DNA of 64,000 nucleotides from Isochrysis galbana (GCA_018136815.1 CM030938.1:4352724-4416723), one strand, 5' to 3'; positions 20,288 to 30,934 are shown, numbered from the stretch's first letter. Numbers and translations are program-made. Notes: generated from the letters alone by a model not told the origin.

Positions 20288-22926
20288 CTACTGGGCCGGA
20301 CGGAGAACAACCATCGTGCGGAGGCGGCGGTGGACTTCTGGGTCGTTACCACACTCGCCACTGCCGCCTTCGCAGAGAAAACGAATGTATGGTTGGCAAA
20401 CGACGGGGTTATGAGCTCCGTCGCCCGTGCCATACTTCCACAAGTCTGCCTCGGGCGTACCAGATGGAGCCCGGGGACGAAAGGCGCAGTACGCGCAGCC
20501 GTTGGCGTCGGTCCACTCCTTGACGTCGCGGTCTAAGTCGTCGAGACGCGGCGCCGTCATGGTGGCATCCGAGGGACGGCAGCGCGTGAGCGCAGCGCGA
20601 AGGGCCGGGTGACCCGCGTAACGAGAGATTTGCCAGAAGCGGGCTCGCGCTCGAGACCAGCTACCTGGATCCCATTCCGAGAGGCCCGAATCGGCCGGAA
20701 GCCCAAGGCCGTTCGGAGGGGGATCACATTGGCGACGGGAAGACGTGCTTTTGCCGAGGGACGGTCAAGAAGTGCGTCCGGTAACGGAGACGATGCGGAG
20801 TAATTCGTAGGCGGAGGCGGAGCCCGACGATTGTCAGCGCCAGTCGCCTTGCGGTTCGAGTTGTTGTTTTGCGATTTTAATGCCTCGGCCACCGCCGCTT
20901 GGACGGCGGCGACCATCGAAGCCGTAGTGTCTGCGGGGTTAGAGGCAGTCTTAGCAACCTTGGCGGTCTTGGTGGACTTGGAAGTAGTCGCCGGCGGCGT
21001 CACGGCGGCGACCGTGACCGACGTTGTTGGCCAGCGCGGGCTTGTTCGTACGGGCTCAGGTAGCGCTGGCAGAGGTTGACGCACGAAAGGGCCGAACGAG
21101 GGAGCTCGTGGTTCTCGACGCGGAAGCGAGTCTTCGCAAGACACTCGCCGAACTTGGTCGCGTTATCCACGCCGCGAGCCGCGTCGACCTTGTCGTTCCG
21201 AATGATGGACTCGAATCGTTGATTGATATCGTGCGACATGTTTGGGTGGTCCCAGACCGTCGTGGCATCCACCTTCGCGTCACCCATCTTGCGGACGTAC
21301 GCGCGCACCAAATTCTTGGATAACTCTAAGAGATCGGAGCCGGCTTCACGGGCTACGAGGCGGTCCCACTCCATGGAGGCGGAGTCTTTGGCGAAGCCGG
21401 GCACGTTGGCCGCGAAGGTGGCGTCGCACTTGCGGAGAAGCACGTCGCAGGCCAGCGCGGGATTGAGAGAGAGAACCGGATCTTCGGCGAGATCGAGGAG
21501 GAAGGCGTAAATCCTTTGGTTGCCGGTGGTGCACAAGTTGGCGGCCGCTAGCAAGGATGTAAAGATTTCACGGTGGTCGCAGCCGAGCGAGAGGGCGCGC
21601 TCGAGTGGCTTGATGAAGGACAGACGAAAATCATTCCAGGAGGTGGCCGCTGTCTGGACGTTGTCCGAGGCCAGGCCCTTGGGAACTTGATCTCGGAAAG
21701 CTCTTTGCCCATTCGGACTTGGTGATGGAGGGTGCGGTCGAGGAAGAAGCGGCTCCGAGCCCACTTGGTCACGTGCTCCTTCTCGAAAAACACCGGTAGT
21801 GCCAAACATTGCCGGCCCGAGAGAGGCCGCCGTTGAGAATGGCGTGGATTAGCTCGAAATCGTCGGAGTTCTTGTAGAGAGAAGCTACCTCATAGGGGAC
21901 ATGTTAAACAGTTGGTCCCATGAGGCTAGGATGACCTCTCGCTCAGAAACATCCCGGCGAGGCTTGGATCGACGGGATGCCGCCGAGTCGCCGGATTTGG
22001 AAGCGAGCGGAGGCCCGCGACGGTGGGTGGAGGTTGGGGATCAGAAACAGGCTTGACAGACGGGACAGGAACGGGTGTATTGGGTACGGGATCGGAAATC
22101 GGATTGGCGGAACGGAGAACGGCGCGGCGGGCAAAGGTTGAGAAGGGAACTTGGCCGAGGCAGGGGGAGCACCGATGGAGTTGTCTCCTTCTTCCACAAG
22201 CGGTGGCGAAGTTTCGACTCGAGACGAAGTCGTAGTGCCCGCTTGGCCCTGTAGAATGTTGAGTATCGTGTTGAAGGTAGACCCCACCTCTCGCTGAAAT
22301 TCTTCGTGGCGCTGGGCGGCTTGGAGGGTAGAGGACTCGAGGCGGTCGACAGCGCCGCGGAGAGCCTCGATCTGGACTTGTTGGTCCATGATTTGGGCGG
22401 CGCCGACGGTGGCGGTCGGAGGTGGAACGACGTTACGTTTGGGGTACGAATACGTCGACGGGGGTGGAACAAACTCTTCATATGGTGGGGGCTCGAAAGG
22501 AGGGAGGGACCGGACGGAACCCACATCATCTTCAGCACCAACCACAGAGGGATTGAGAGAGGAAGGAACACTTGGCAAAGGATCAGCGAAAGAAAGGAGA
22601 GGAAAGGCCACCGGTGGAGCAACGGACGAGGCTAGAGGACCCATTCCAGCTCCAGTTGACGGGGTGTGAGTAGAGGCCCGCGGAGGCGGCGGAACTTCGA
22701 CCGTCGGCGCGGAGAGGCGAGAGGGGGGGAGAACTGGCTCGGAAAGGCTCTCCTTTGAAGAAGGGAGGGGTCCCACGAGGCTCTCTTCCCAGGAGACTTC
22801 GACCCGAACAGTTCGGGAAGAGAAGAAGAAGAGACGGGCTCATGACGCGGGGACGATGAAGATTTCTCAAGGGAAGAACTCGACGTGACGACCGGAGCCG
22901 AAGGCGCGAGCGAAGATTTTGTGCTT
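20288..22926 (-). pseudogene. Gag-like region of retrotransposon
   Basis: Four overlapping minus-strand frames (22776-21943, 21809-21000, 21144-20557, 20560-20288) make up the Gag part. The first is Pro-rich with a PPPYEEFVPPP stretch, which contains a PPxY motif of the kind used as late domains by retroviruses, followed by a coiled coil. The second is the capsid-like helical core (SWNDFRLSFIKPLERALSLG ... SLLAAANLCTTGNQRIYAF). The third is a basic linker. The last has a Cys/His cluster (GCAYCAF ... VVCQPYIRFLCEG ... ECG) that could replace the usual CCHC knuckle. Indels separate all four. The start codon of Gag is not certain. Confidence 0.65.
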
Positions 22927-24295
22927 GTCAGAGCAAGGCTGATCTCACTCTTGGAGATTGCCTGCGAGGGCGCGCCGGCAGCTAGCGCGGAACGCGGTTC
23001 TTGGGGGAGCTCATGGAGCTTTCCTCGGGGTGACTACGGGCATGGTGATCGACGCACGACGCACGACGCACGGACGGGCGCGGAAGTGCGAAAGGAGGCT
23101 TGTGGGAGGTGGTGGCAGGCGACTGGGGGTGGCTCAGGCGCGTGCTTGACTTGTATTGACTCGTTGACTCGGGGTATAGACTCGGGAACTCGGGGGGACT
23201 CGCTTGGGAACACGGTGGGACTCGACGAAGTTGCTACAAAAACACTCACAAGAAACCAAAACCCAAGTCCTTGGGCTCAGAAAACTAACGTAAACACTCC
23301 GGAATCATACGATAAACAAACCCTCCCCGTGCGCGAAGGCTGAGGTCGCGATCGCTCGTCATGCGCGAAGAATACGGAAAGAGAGCGCAAACTACGCAAC
23401 GAAGGGTTCGAACTATCGTTAAAGTGAAACTCGTCCGCTGAAGCCAACGCGGAGGGTCGAGGAGAGATCCAAACTCGCGCGGGGGAAGAAGGCGATGTGC
23501 GGAGAGACCTTCTAGACAAGCACGAGCAAGGGGCGACGAAACAAGACGCGAGACGCGAGGCGCGTGCCATTCGTTCTTCCTTTCTTTCATCGAAACCGCG
23601 ACGAAACTAACATTAAACGTCGGTGCCCCCTCCGCGAGATCGCGAAGAAGAACGGACGAGATGGAGGCAATCATCGAAGGAATCGCGAGAGGAATCGAAG
23701 CGAGGGGGGGAACAACGCGCGCGGGGGAACGAACGACGCGAGGAACGAACCGCGCGGAGGAGAAGAACCTCGCGCGGGGGGGGGATAATATAACGGCCGA
23801 GGCGACGGATGGCACGCCGAGGGAAGAACCTGCCGCGGGGGGCGAGGGACCGAGGGCACGGCGGGGCAGCGTGGGAGGGCGCGAGGTGATCTCGGAGCGA
23901 GATCGCGTCCTTTCCCTCGCGGAGCGCGGAGAGACCCCCCACGAGATATCTTGGGACCGGAGAATGTTTTGGACGAATCTTCTCCGTCGGCCGAGGAGAG
24001 GCGGACGGAGAGAGAGAGAGAGAGAGTCTCGCAGAGCGACTGCAGAACGAGAAGTCGAAGTCATGCCGGTTTATTACCTTAAACGAGCCAACAATTATAG
24101 TAACAGCAAAAACAAAATTCGAATCGCAAATTTCGAGACCAAAACCTGCAAACCTGGACTTGAGACCATGGGGAATCCGAATCTGTGTGTCTTGTGCGTC
24201 AGTGGCAACACGGGGAACTGTTCAATTGTAATTGTGAGCGCGTACCTTACACGAATATTCATGCCTACAGCCTTCAGATGGGCAGGAATACAACA
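22927..24295 (-). repeat. 5' LTR of the chromovirus
   Basis: Same termini as 10431-11828. On its internal side the minus strand continues AGCACAAAAATCTTCG, which is not a TGG-type primer-binding site complementary to a tRNA 3' end. A similar TTTGTGCTTGTC block occurs at 31580-31591. Confidence 0.95.
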
Positions 24296-24705
24296 GCACC
24301 ACCAGCGGCAGAAGATGATTTCTGCTTTGGGTGGTGGGTTCCGCAGATGCGCTGTGAGGCGCTCTGGCAAGATCTTGGGCTTTTTTGCTGCCGCGGCGTA
24401 GAGAGCTACGACGTGGCCGTCTGAGGCACCACGGGTCTTGCCTCATCGATCAGCGCGAATCTGGCACTGTCAGAGAGAGGAGGGCCGCGAGGGCAGCCTC
24501 AACGCGGAGGCTTGTCAGCCACGCGTGGACGGCCGCGTCGGTGAGCTGGTCCTGGTTCTCGATGCCGAGTTCGAGTGAGGGCAAATCCTGCGAGGGGCGG
24601 GTCGGGATGCTCAGGGCGGGTCCTGCGGCAGCCAGGGTAGCCGCGTGCGCGCGCTGTGAGGAGCTGGGTGGGCTGCGCGGGCCATGATGCCAGAGGGTCA
24701 GGGGG
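24296..24705. other. Host DNA right of the retrotransposon
   Basis: Unique sequence between the 5' LTR and a LINE fragment. On the plus strand the interrupted acidic gene could finish at 24401. On the minus strand two coding-like stretches exist: DGHVVALYAAAAKKPKILPE at about 24420-24300, and LPSLELGIENQDQLTDAAV ending in a stop near 24452. I cannot decide which strand is coding. Confidence 0.4.
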
Positions 24706-25343
24706 CTGCTGAGACGGCGTATCCGATCCCGCAAGAATATACCTTCAAAGGCACGAGCAAAACGCTAGAAGATATAAATGTCAAGACGCTGACTAAAGCG
24801 TTCTCTCGCAATGAGGAAAACAAAGAGACAGAAGTCCACACTGAGATGGGAGAAAAGATTACCGGTTCTCTCGGGAAAATGGAAACAGATATCGCAGTTA
24901 TACAAATACAACTTTCTGACTCCAAGGGACTCGTACATGCACTTCAAGCACATCCTACATAGGAGGATAGCTACGGCGAATCGATTCGCGGACGATCCGA
25001 CGTGCCGTTTTTGCGGCATAGCTCCCGAAAGCTCCACTTATTTGGGCCCTTATGCATCGCGACGGAGCCCATTTTCGAATTCATAGAGGGACTTTCTAGG
25101 GATCGATCTTAAACCGGGCTTCGAGGTGGCCCAACGCCTTTTCTGCTACAAGTGGATAGGCTCACCCTCCTCGGGATACCTAGGCATCCTGGCGTGGAGA
25201 TATATTCTAACGGACTTTGACAACATCCAGTACGGCAACGCGGACGGTAGGTCCGCTAGGACCATATCAAGAGTGATATTGACGAGATACCACCTATTAG
25301 TAACGGCGAAGGTCGGTTTCTTTCAGAGGCTAAAAAACAACGG
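24706..25343 (+). mobile_element. LINE fragment, frameshifted
   Basis: Matches 52645-53275 of the longer LINE: ETAYPIPQEYTF, LTPRDSYMHFKHILHRR and the zinc-knuckle-like DPTCRFCGIAPESST. Several indels break the frame, for example near 24810 and 25060. The copy runs into the assembly gap at 25344. Confidence 0.85.
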
Positions 25344-25443
25344 NNNNNNNNNNNNNNNNNNNNNNNNNNNNNNNNNNNNNNNNNNNNNNNNNNNNNNNNN
25401 NNNNNNNNNNNNNNNNNNNNNNNNNNNNNNNNNNNNNNNNNNN
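25344..25443. other. Assembly gap (100 N)
   Basis: Exactly 100 N between a LINE fragment and a 424 bp CT array, which probably caused the break in assembly. Confidence 0.99.
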
Positions 25444-25868
<425 letters not shown>

Positions 25869-25884
25869 CTCCCGAGTACCATTT

Positions 25885-26156
25885 CCAGGTAGGCCACCGT
25901 ATCAGTAATGGTAATGGCCATAGGCTCCCTCCGCATGCGTGGTGCCGTACAACTGACAGTAGTAGTGGTAGTGAGGTATGAGACAGCCGTAATAAAACTT
26001 GTTTAATCCATTTTCATTTTCCAGGTAGGCCACCGTATCAGTAATGGTAATGGCCATAGGCTCCCTCCGCATGCGTGGTGCCGTACAACTGACAGTAGTA
26101 GTGGTAGTGAGGTATGAGACAGCCGTAATAAAACTTGTTTAATCCATTTTCATTGT
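25885..26156 (+). repeat. 136 bp tandem duplication
   Basis: Two almost identical 136-base units (25885-26020 and 26021-26156). Each starts CCAGGTAGGCCACCGTATCA. The junction reads TTTTCCAG followed by GTAGGC, so one unit has the form of a GT-AG intron. No coding context is clear. Confidence 0.85.
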
Positions 26157-26398
26157 CCGACGCCGCGCATAAGTTGAGGCAGCGAATTGCTGGTAGCAAC
26201 CGCCAAGAACATTGAACGGGGTAAGAATTGCGATTGCGTGCTTCATTTCGATCCCCTTTGCTGCCAACACCAAATGTGCAATGTGCCCGGGAGAGTCCGC
26301 GCTTTCCACAACACATTAGCACCGACCCGGAGCGCCGCCGCGCGTGGGTTTGTGGTTGCATGTTCTACCGCACGCCAACACTCAATACGCGTGAAGAA

Positions 26399-26602
26399 TC
26401 ACACAATCACACAGACCCGAGGGTTGACACATATGGGAACGTTTTCGAAGTCGCTCTTGACCGCCTCAACCTTCACCCTCACCGCCCAGTCGGATACCTT
26501 GTCGAACAGGTCGGCGACGGGGTCGTCCTCTTCGCCATCTTGCTTGTCGTCTTCTTCGCTCGCCATCTCCCTCATCCTCTTCTTTACCATTCCCGCGGCC
26601 AT
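26399..26602 (-). CDS. Possible 5' exon of an acidic protein
   Basis: An ATG at 26602 opens MAAGMVKKRMREMASEEDD, continuing through DPVADLFDKVSDWAVRVKVE to about 26430. The composition looks like real protein, unlike nearby frames. The end of the exon is unclear and no family is recognised. An LTR remnant with an expanded GA array lies 50 bases upstream and could have displaced its promoter. Confidence 0.3.
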   Translation of the reverse strand: MAAGMVKKRMREMASEEDDKQDGEEDDPVADLFDKVSDWAVRVKVEAVKSDFENVPICVNPRVCVIV

Positions 26603-26644
26603 GCTCAAGGCCCCCCCGGAATTTCGCGCAAGTTGCGCATAATG

Positions 26645-26952
<308 letters not shown>

Positions 26953-26984
26953 CACAAAACGAGATTCGAATGATCGAGACATGT

Positions 26985-27510
26985 TGCGGGTACATTGGGG
27001 CGTATGCCAGATGCAATGGAAGAGAAGACAGCATGACGAAAACAAAAGAAATGATGAGTTTTCATTCATAAAGGTGCGAAAAGTTGCGCGCGGCGCGAAC
27101 TGGCGCGGGTGGCCGGCTGCCGCGCTTTTGCCCTCTGGCCCTGAGGAGGCAAAGGAGTTGGTTCGAGAGAGTGCTCTATGAACACGCTTATAACATCACC
27201 TTGGCGCAGGCATTTCTTTGACACCAAGCGCTGGGTGTTGGTGTTGGCAAAGATTGTGGAGGTAAATGGTGGGGATGAGTGTATGATTTGCCGCACGGAG
27301 CGTTCGTTCTGACAGTGAATAGAGTACGTATGCTTGTCGCATTGGCACTAGGCATAGCCGCATACTAATGACCTTACAAGCTCTCTTATGTTAAGCCCCA
27401 ATGTACCCTCCCCAACACTATACCTTTGATGGAGCCCCTAGTTGAAGTTTGTGGCCCTTCCATTCAACCCAAAGGGTGCGAGGCATCTCAGTTTTGGAAC
27501 GGAGGTAGTA
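26985..27510. repeat. Stowaway-like element, copy 2
   Basis: GGGTACATTGGGGC at about 26989 is mirrored by GCCCCAATGTACCC at 27396, and the right end is CATCTCAGTTTTGGAACGGA followed by GGTAGTA. The left terminus is missing next to the LTR remnant. A short frame ending MICRTERSF (stop near 27312) is inside, but no transposase signature. Confidence 0.5.
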
Positions 27511-27529
27511 TTAATATTTCACTTGACGA

Positions 27530-27740
27530 GATCAAAATGACCGATATTTAATTTAACTTGCAACTTGAATTTTTGGTTCGATTTTTATTTTTACTATTTT
27601 ATCTTACGCCTTTAATTTAATTACCAGCATATTGTACTTATGTATTATATTTTGAAATTTATCCTAGTAACTAGTAACTTTATGTCATTTCTAAAACTGT
27701 TAGCTGTTAGATACTCTAAGTTTTAAAAACTGTTTTTACG
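27530..27740. other. AT-rich island
   Basis: Around 210 bases of mostly A and T within a GC-rich window. No gene or repeat recognised. A GA-rich stretch (27745-27840) follows before the palindrome cluster. Confidence 0.6.
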
Positions 27741-27850
27741 GGGGAGAAAGAGAACAGAGAAAAGAGGAGAAAGGAGAACAGAGGATAGGAGGGGGGAAGA
27801 GAGAAGAGAGAGAGAAGGAGAGCGAGCCAAAGAGAGGAGGAACCCCCCGT

Positions 27851-28043
27851 CTGCTATCGGGGGATTTCCTCTTCCCCCGATAGCTATCGGGGGGTCCGCT
27901 TACGGCCCCCCCCAGGAGCTATCCCCCGATAGCTCTCGGGGGAGTTTCTCGGTCCCCCGATAGCTCTCGGTGGGGCTGTTGGCGATCGGGAGAGAATTTC
28001 CCCCCGATAGCTCCTCTGGGGGCCCCCGATTGCTATCGGGGGG
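27851..28043. promoter_or_regulatory. Cluster of GATAGCTATC palindromes
   Basis: Six variants of one motif in 190 bases: a half site at 27851, the perfect 20-base palindrome CCCCCGATAGCTATCGGGGG at 27874-27893, and near copies at 27923, 27954, 28001 and 28023. It ends about 120 bases before the G-patch gene start and just before a TATA-like sequence. It may be a binding array for a dimeric factor or a structural repeat. Confidence 0.6.
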
Positions 28044-28060
28044 CGTTGGCTCCTGGGGGG

Positions 28061-28070
28061 TAACATATAT
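28061..28070 (+). promoter_or_regulatory. TATA-like box of the G-patch gene
   Basis: AACATATATG lies about 100 bases before the ATG at 28166 and directly after the palindrome cluster. Position and composition suit a core promoter; unproven. Confidence 0.4.
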
Positions 28071-28165
28071 GACCCCCTGTTCTTTCCTCTCCTCAACTCT
28101 CCCCCGCCCCTCTCCTCTCTCTCACTTCTCTCCGATTACAAGAATATTTCCCCCCATCCACATCT

Positions 28166-29077
28166 ATGTCCCGCAGCCGGTTGCTTCCAGTGCATCTCCC
28201 TCTCGTCAACTCTCTCCATCGCGTGTCGGCCAAGATAATGTCCTCCGACTCTCTCGGCGTCGCTGACGACGACGACGACGAGCACGTGGGAGGCCGGCCG
28301 GTCCCCAAAGCCGAGGACGATGACGACGACGACGATGATGAAGGGGTCGATCTCTCCGCATACGCGGTGGGTGAACTCTCAGAGGGCTCGGAGGGGGCAT
28401 CTCCGCCACACGAGAGCTCCTCCCACAGATCTTTCTCACCTTCCTACAGATCTTTCTCGCCTGCCTCGAGCGAGTGGGACGACGAAGACTTGCCTGAGGC
28501 CGGCGAGATGGTGCGCGCACGCTTCTCGGAGCGGAGCGCGACGGTCCGGAGGGCGCAGGTGCTCGCAATGGATGCGCGCGCGCGTTGCCTCGCGGTCCGC
28601 TTCGAAGGGTGGGGAGACGTGGTGCACGTACCATTCCGGCAAGTCGAGATGGTCGAGGGGAGGAGCCCACGAGTCAAGAAGAAGAGGAGAGGAGCGGTCG
28701 ATGAGGCTCATCCGGCACGGCATCCGGGGCGTGCAAGCCCCACATATGACGACTTCCATTGTGGTGGCGCCGAGGATGAGAGAATGCACGCAGATGCGGG
28801 CAGGGCGCAGCACACGCGGTCGAGCTCGATGAGCGCACAGGGCGAAGATTTGAGTCCGGAGGAGCGGAGGCTGATCCAAGAGTTTAAGCGAACGCGGGAC
28901 GAGGCCGGCAGCTCGAGCGATTGTCTTGAAGATGACCGCGGCCGGAGACTCTTGCAGCGCATGGGATGGGAGCCTGGTACGGCGCTGGGCTCCAGCTTTG
29001 GGAACTCGGAAAGGCCAGTCGCCGAGGTGATGCACAGCCAGCACGATCGGCGCGGGCTCGGCTCCAGAGGCCGGTAG
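28166..29077 (+). CDS. G-patch domain protein
   Basis: 303 residues, single exon. The first half is acidic with two Asp runs (residues 30-37 and 50-60) and Ser-rich. Residues 110-165 (EMVRARFSERSATVRRAQVL to FRQVEMVEG) resemble a small Tudor-like beta barrel. The C-terminal 45 residues form a G-patch (GRRLLQRMGWEPGTALGSSF ... HDRRGLGSRGR), with the conserved MGW and terminal GLG. G-patch proteins commonly activate DEAH-box RNA helicases in splicing or ribosome assembly; a nuclear RNA role is therefore likely. A second in-frame Met at 28238 is an alternative start. Upstream lie a TATA-like box and the palindrome cluster. Confidence 0.75.
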   Translation: MSRSRLLPVHLPLVNSLHRVSAKIMSSDSLGVADDDDDEHVGGRPVPKAEDDDDDDDDEGVDLSAYAVGELSEGSEGASPPHESSSHRSFSPSYRSFSPASSEWDDEDLPEAGEMVRARFSERSATVRRAQVLAMDARARCLAVRFEGWGDVVHVPFRQVEMVEGRSPRVKKKRRGAVDEAHPARHPGRASPTYDDFHCGGAEDERMHADAGRAQHTRSSSMSAQGEDLSPEERRLIQEFKRTRDEAGSSSDCLEDDRGRRLLQRMGWEPGTALGSSFGNSERPVAEVMHSQHDRRGLGSRGR

Positions 29078-30100
29078 GCGAAAGGGGTCCATCTCGACGT
29101 GAAGCGAAAGTGCTGGTTGCACCTCACACCTGGCGCTTCTTCGCCTCGCCTCCGCCATCTGGGCTTTTACTCGCAAACGACATTGCCTCATTGTGCACAC
29201 ACGACGGAAGTCTTTATCATTATCGTCGCGTTCTCTTGGCACGTGGCATCGCATCGCCGGGTGTGCCACCCGTATTGTATGTCACTCGAGACGCACTGTC
29301 CTATCCCTCAGTCCAGCCTCGTCGTCAGTCCCTAGCCCCTACCAACCATTTTGCTTCCTAGGGTCGTCACTCTAGGACTACGAGCCCGCACTGATGCTCT
29401 CTGGAACGCCACACACGTGCGTATCAGCAGCCCCGGCGGCAATCCATGGCGGCGCGCTTCGCGCTCCCCCTTTGCCCTTCAGAAGGTCCTAGCCTCCCCA
29501 AACCCCGCTCGCCGCCTCGTCTATGCTCGTCTAGGTCTAGAAGGAGTCAAGAATTCATGTTTCGTGTGCTGAGCGCAGGATCCACCCCGCCCAAGGCCGG
29601 CGTCGAAGGCCACGCCGCCTGAGCATCCCCCAGCAAATCTTGTGTGAATGCCGCTCTAACTAGAGCCCCCCAAGAATAGAGACATGCGACTTTTGACTCG
29701 GTGGGGCGGATTGGAGTGGTGCTTTGTATCATCTGTACGGTAGAGATTGGGGCGGCTTGAAATGGAGGCTGTAGGATGGAAGCGTACCAGTACCTGCTCT
29801 AGAAGCGCATATGGATCGAGAGGGTCGACATTGAGCATTGAGCATGGGGACTAGGCGCAAGGTGTAGGCAAGAAGCAGCAAGGCGGCAAGCACAAGCGGC
29901 TAGAGCCGCGTGGTAGGCCTTGACGCCAGCCACAAAGTCGTGCGTTTTGGCCTCCGCCGTCCCTTCCGCGGCCGTCGGGGTGGTGGGAGCCCGCAGGGCT
30001 ATGACATGGGCGTTAAGGCCCGCTATCATCTCGAGGAGAGCGGTGTGCGGTGTGCTCTCGGTCGCGCTTCTCATCTCGAAGTTGTTGAGCTTCGGTCGCG
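29078..30100. other. Intergenic, possible minus-strand exon
   Basis: No supported gene up to 29790. On the minus strand 30074-29799 reads MRSATESTPHTALLEMIAGL and continues openly for 91 codons with plausible composition but no recognised family. It could be Gag-like sequence, because an RT scrap follows at 30104. Confidence 0.25.
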
Positions 30101-30103
30101 GAC

Positions 30104-30185
30104 GACAAACCCATCACGGCGTTCTGTACCCACCGCCAGAAGTATGAGTTCAACTACCTCCCGTTCGGCGTCCAATCCGGCCCTT
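30104..30185 (+). pseudogene. Ty3/gypsy RT scrap
   Basis: Encodes PITAFCTHRQKYEFNYLPFG then VQSGPS, the RT segment found at 14930-14860 (minus) in the large element. Only about 27 codons are preserved, in the opposite orientation. Confidence 0.8.
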
Positions 30186-30552
30186 CCTGTGTTCCTTCCC
30201 TCGTCTCCACTCGTCCTCGTCTATCCTCTGCACCGCTTGTCGCCGTGATCTCTGAGGAGTCGTCGCTCGCTCCTATCTCGGACAACGTTTCCTCCTATCA
30301 AGCTCGCGGCGAGTCGCCCCGTCTGTTGCCAACCCTGCAGGTCCAATGATGCGGCCGCAGCACGCGGTCTTCGTCCTCGGGCAGTGGTGGTACTCGTCGG
30401 GATCGTCGCGCGGTTCCCCGTGGTTTGGCTCCCACCCATTTGCGCACGCTGCCCTTGCCTCGCCTACCTTCGTTCGCTGTCGCTCCGAGGCTCTCGCACG
30501 CCTGTCGCCATCGGATCGCACCCTCGTCTCTCTGCTCGACACACCCTCTGCG

Positions 30553-30934
30553 TTCTTCTGACAGTCGCGACTGTCACGCCCCTCCGATATCTCTCGAAGA
30601 GAAGGGAAGTTTCCCCACCTTTCTTCCTCCTAGGCGCCTCGCAAATAGCTGGTCTCTTAGACGGCCCAAATTTCGCGAAATTTCGAACGAAATACGTCCT
30701 CGAAAAATGAGCCCAAATTTCGAAAAAAATTTCCGAAATCCTGTTCTTCTGACAGTCGCGACTGTCACGCCCCTCCGATATCTCTCGAAGAGAAGGGAAG
30801 TTTCCCCACCTTTCTTCCTCCTAGGCGCCTCGCAAATAGCTGGTCTCTTAGACGGCCCAAATTTCGCGAAATTTCGAACGAAATACGTCCTCGAAAAATG
30901 AGCCCAAATTTCGACAAAAATTTCCGAAATCCTG
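30553..30934. repeat. 191 bp tandem duplication, AATTTCG-rich
   Basis: Two nearly identical units start TTCTTCTGACAGTCGCGACT at 30553 and 30744. Each holds the inverted-repeat-rich stretch CCAAATTTCGCGAAATTTCG. A diverged relative lies at 9505-9600. Confidence 0.9.

Larger units (their letters stand above)
10431..24295 (-). mobile_element. Ty3/gypsy chromovirus with methyltransferase-like domain
   Basis: A 13.9 kb LTR retrotransposon on the minus strand, delimited by two LTRs of 1398 and 1369 bp that start TG and end CA on the plus strand. Order in the coding direction: Gag-like region, Ser/Pro-rich linker, methyltransferase-like domain, second linker, aspartic protease, reverse transcriptase, RNase H, integrase, chromodomain. 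A G-rich polypurine tract adjoins the 3' LTR. Frameshifts in Gag, the linkers, RT (near 15000) and the chromodomain (near 12390) make this copy look inactive, unless they are assembly errors. LTR differences are several percent with many indels, so the insertion is not very recent. No clear target-site duplication is visible (GCCCA on the left, GCACC on the right). Confidence 0.9.

Noticed and set aside
22915-22926. Long-range pairing of AGCACAAAA near the 5' LTR with its complement near the 3' LTR (11937)
   Set aside because: Only nine bases match once the A-run lengths are counted, which is not enough to argue for cyclisation or self-priming.
10426-24300. Target-site duplication of the chromovirus
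   Set aside because: GCCCA and GCACC differ at two of five bases; not claimed.
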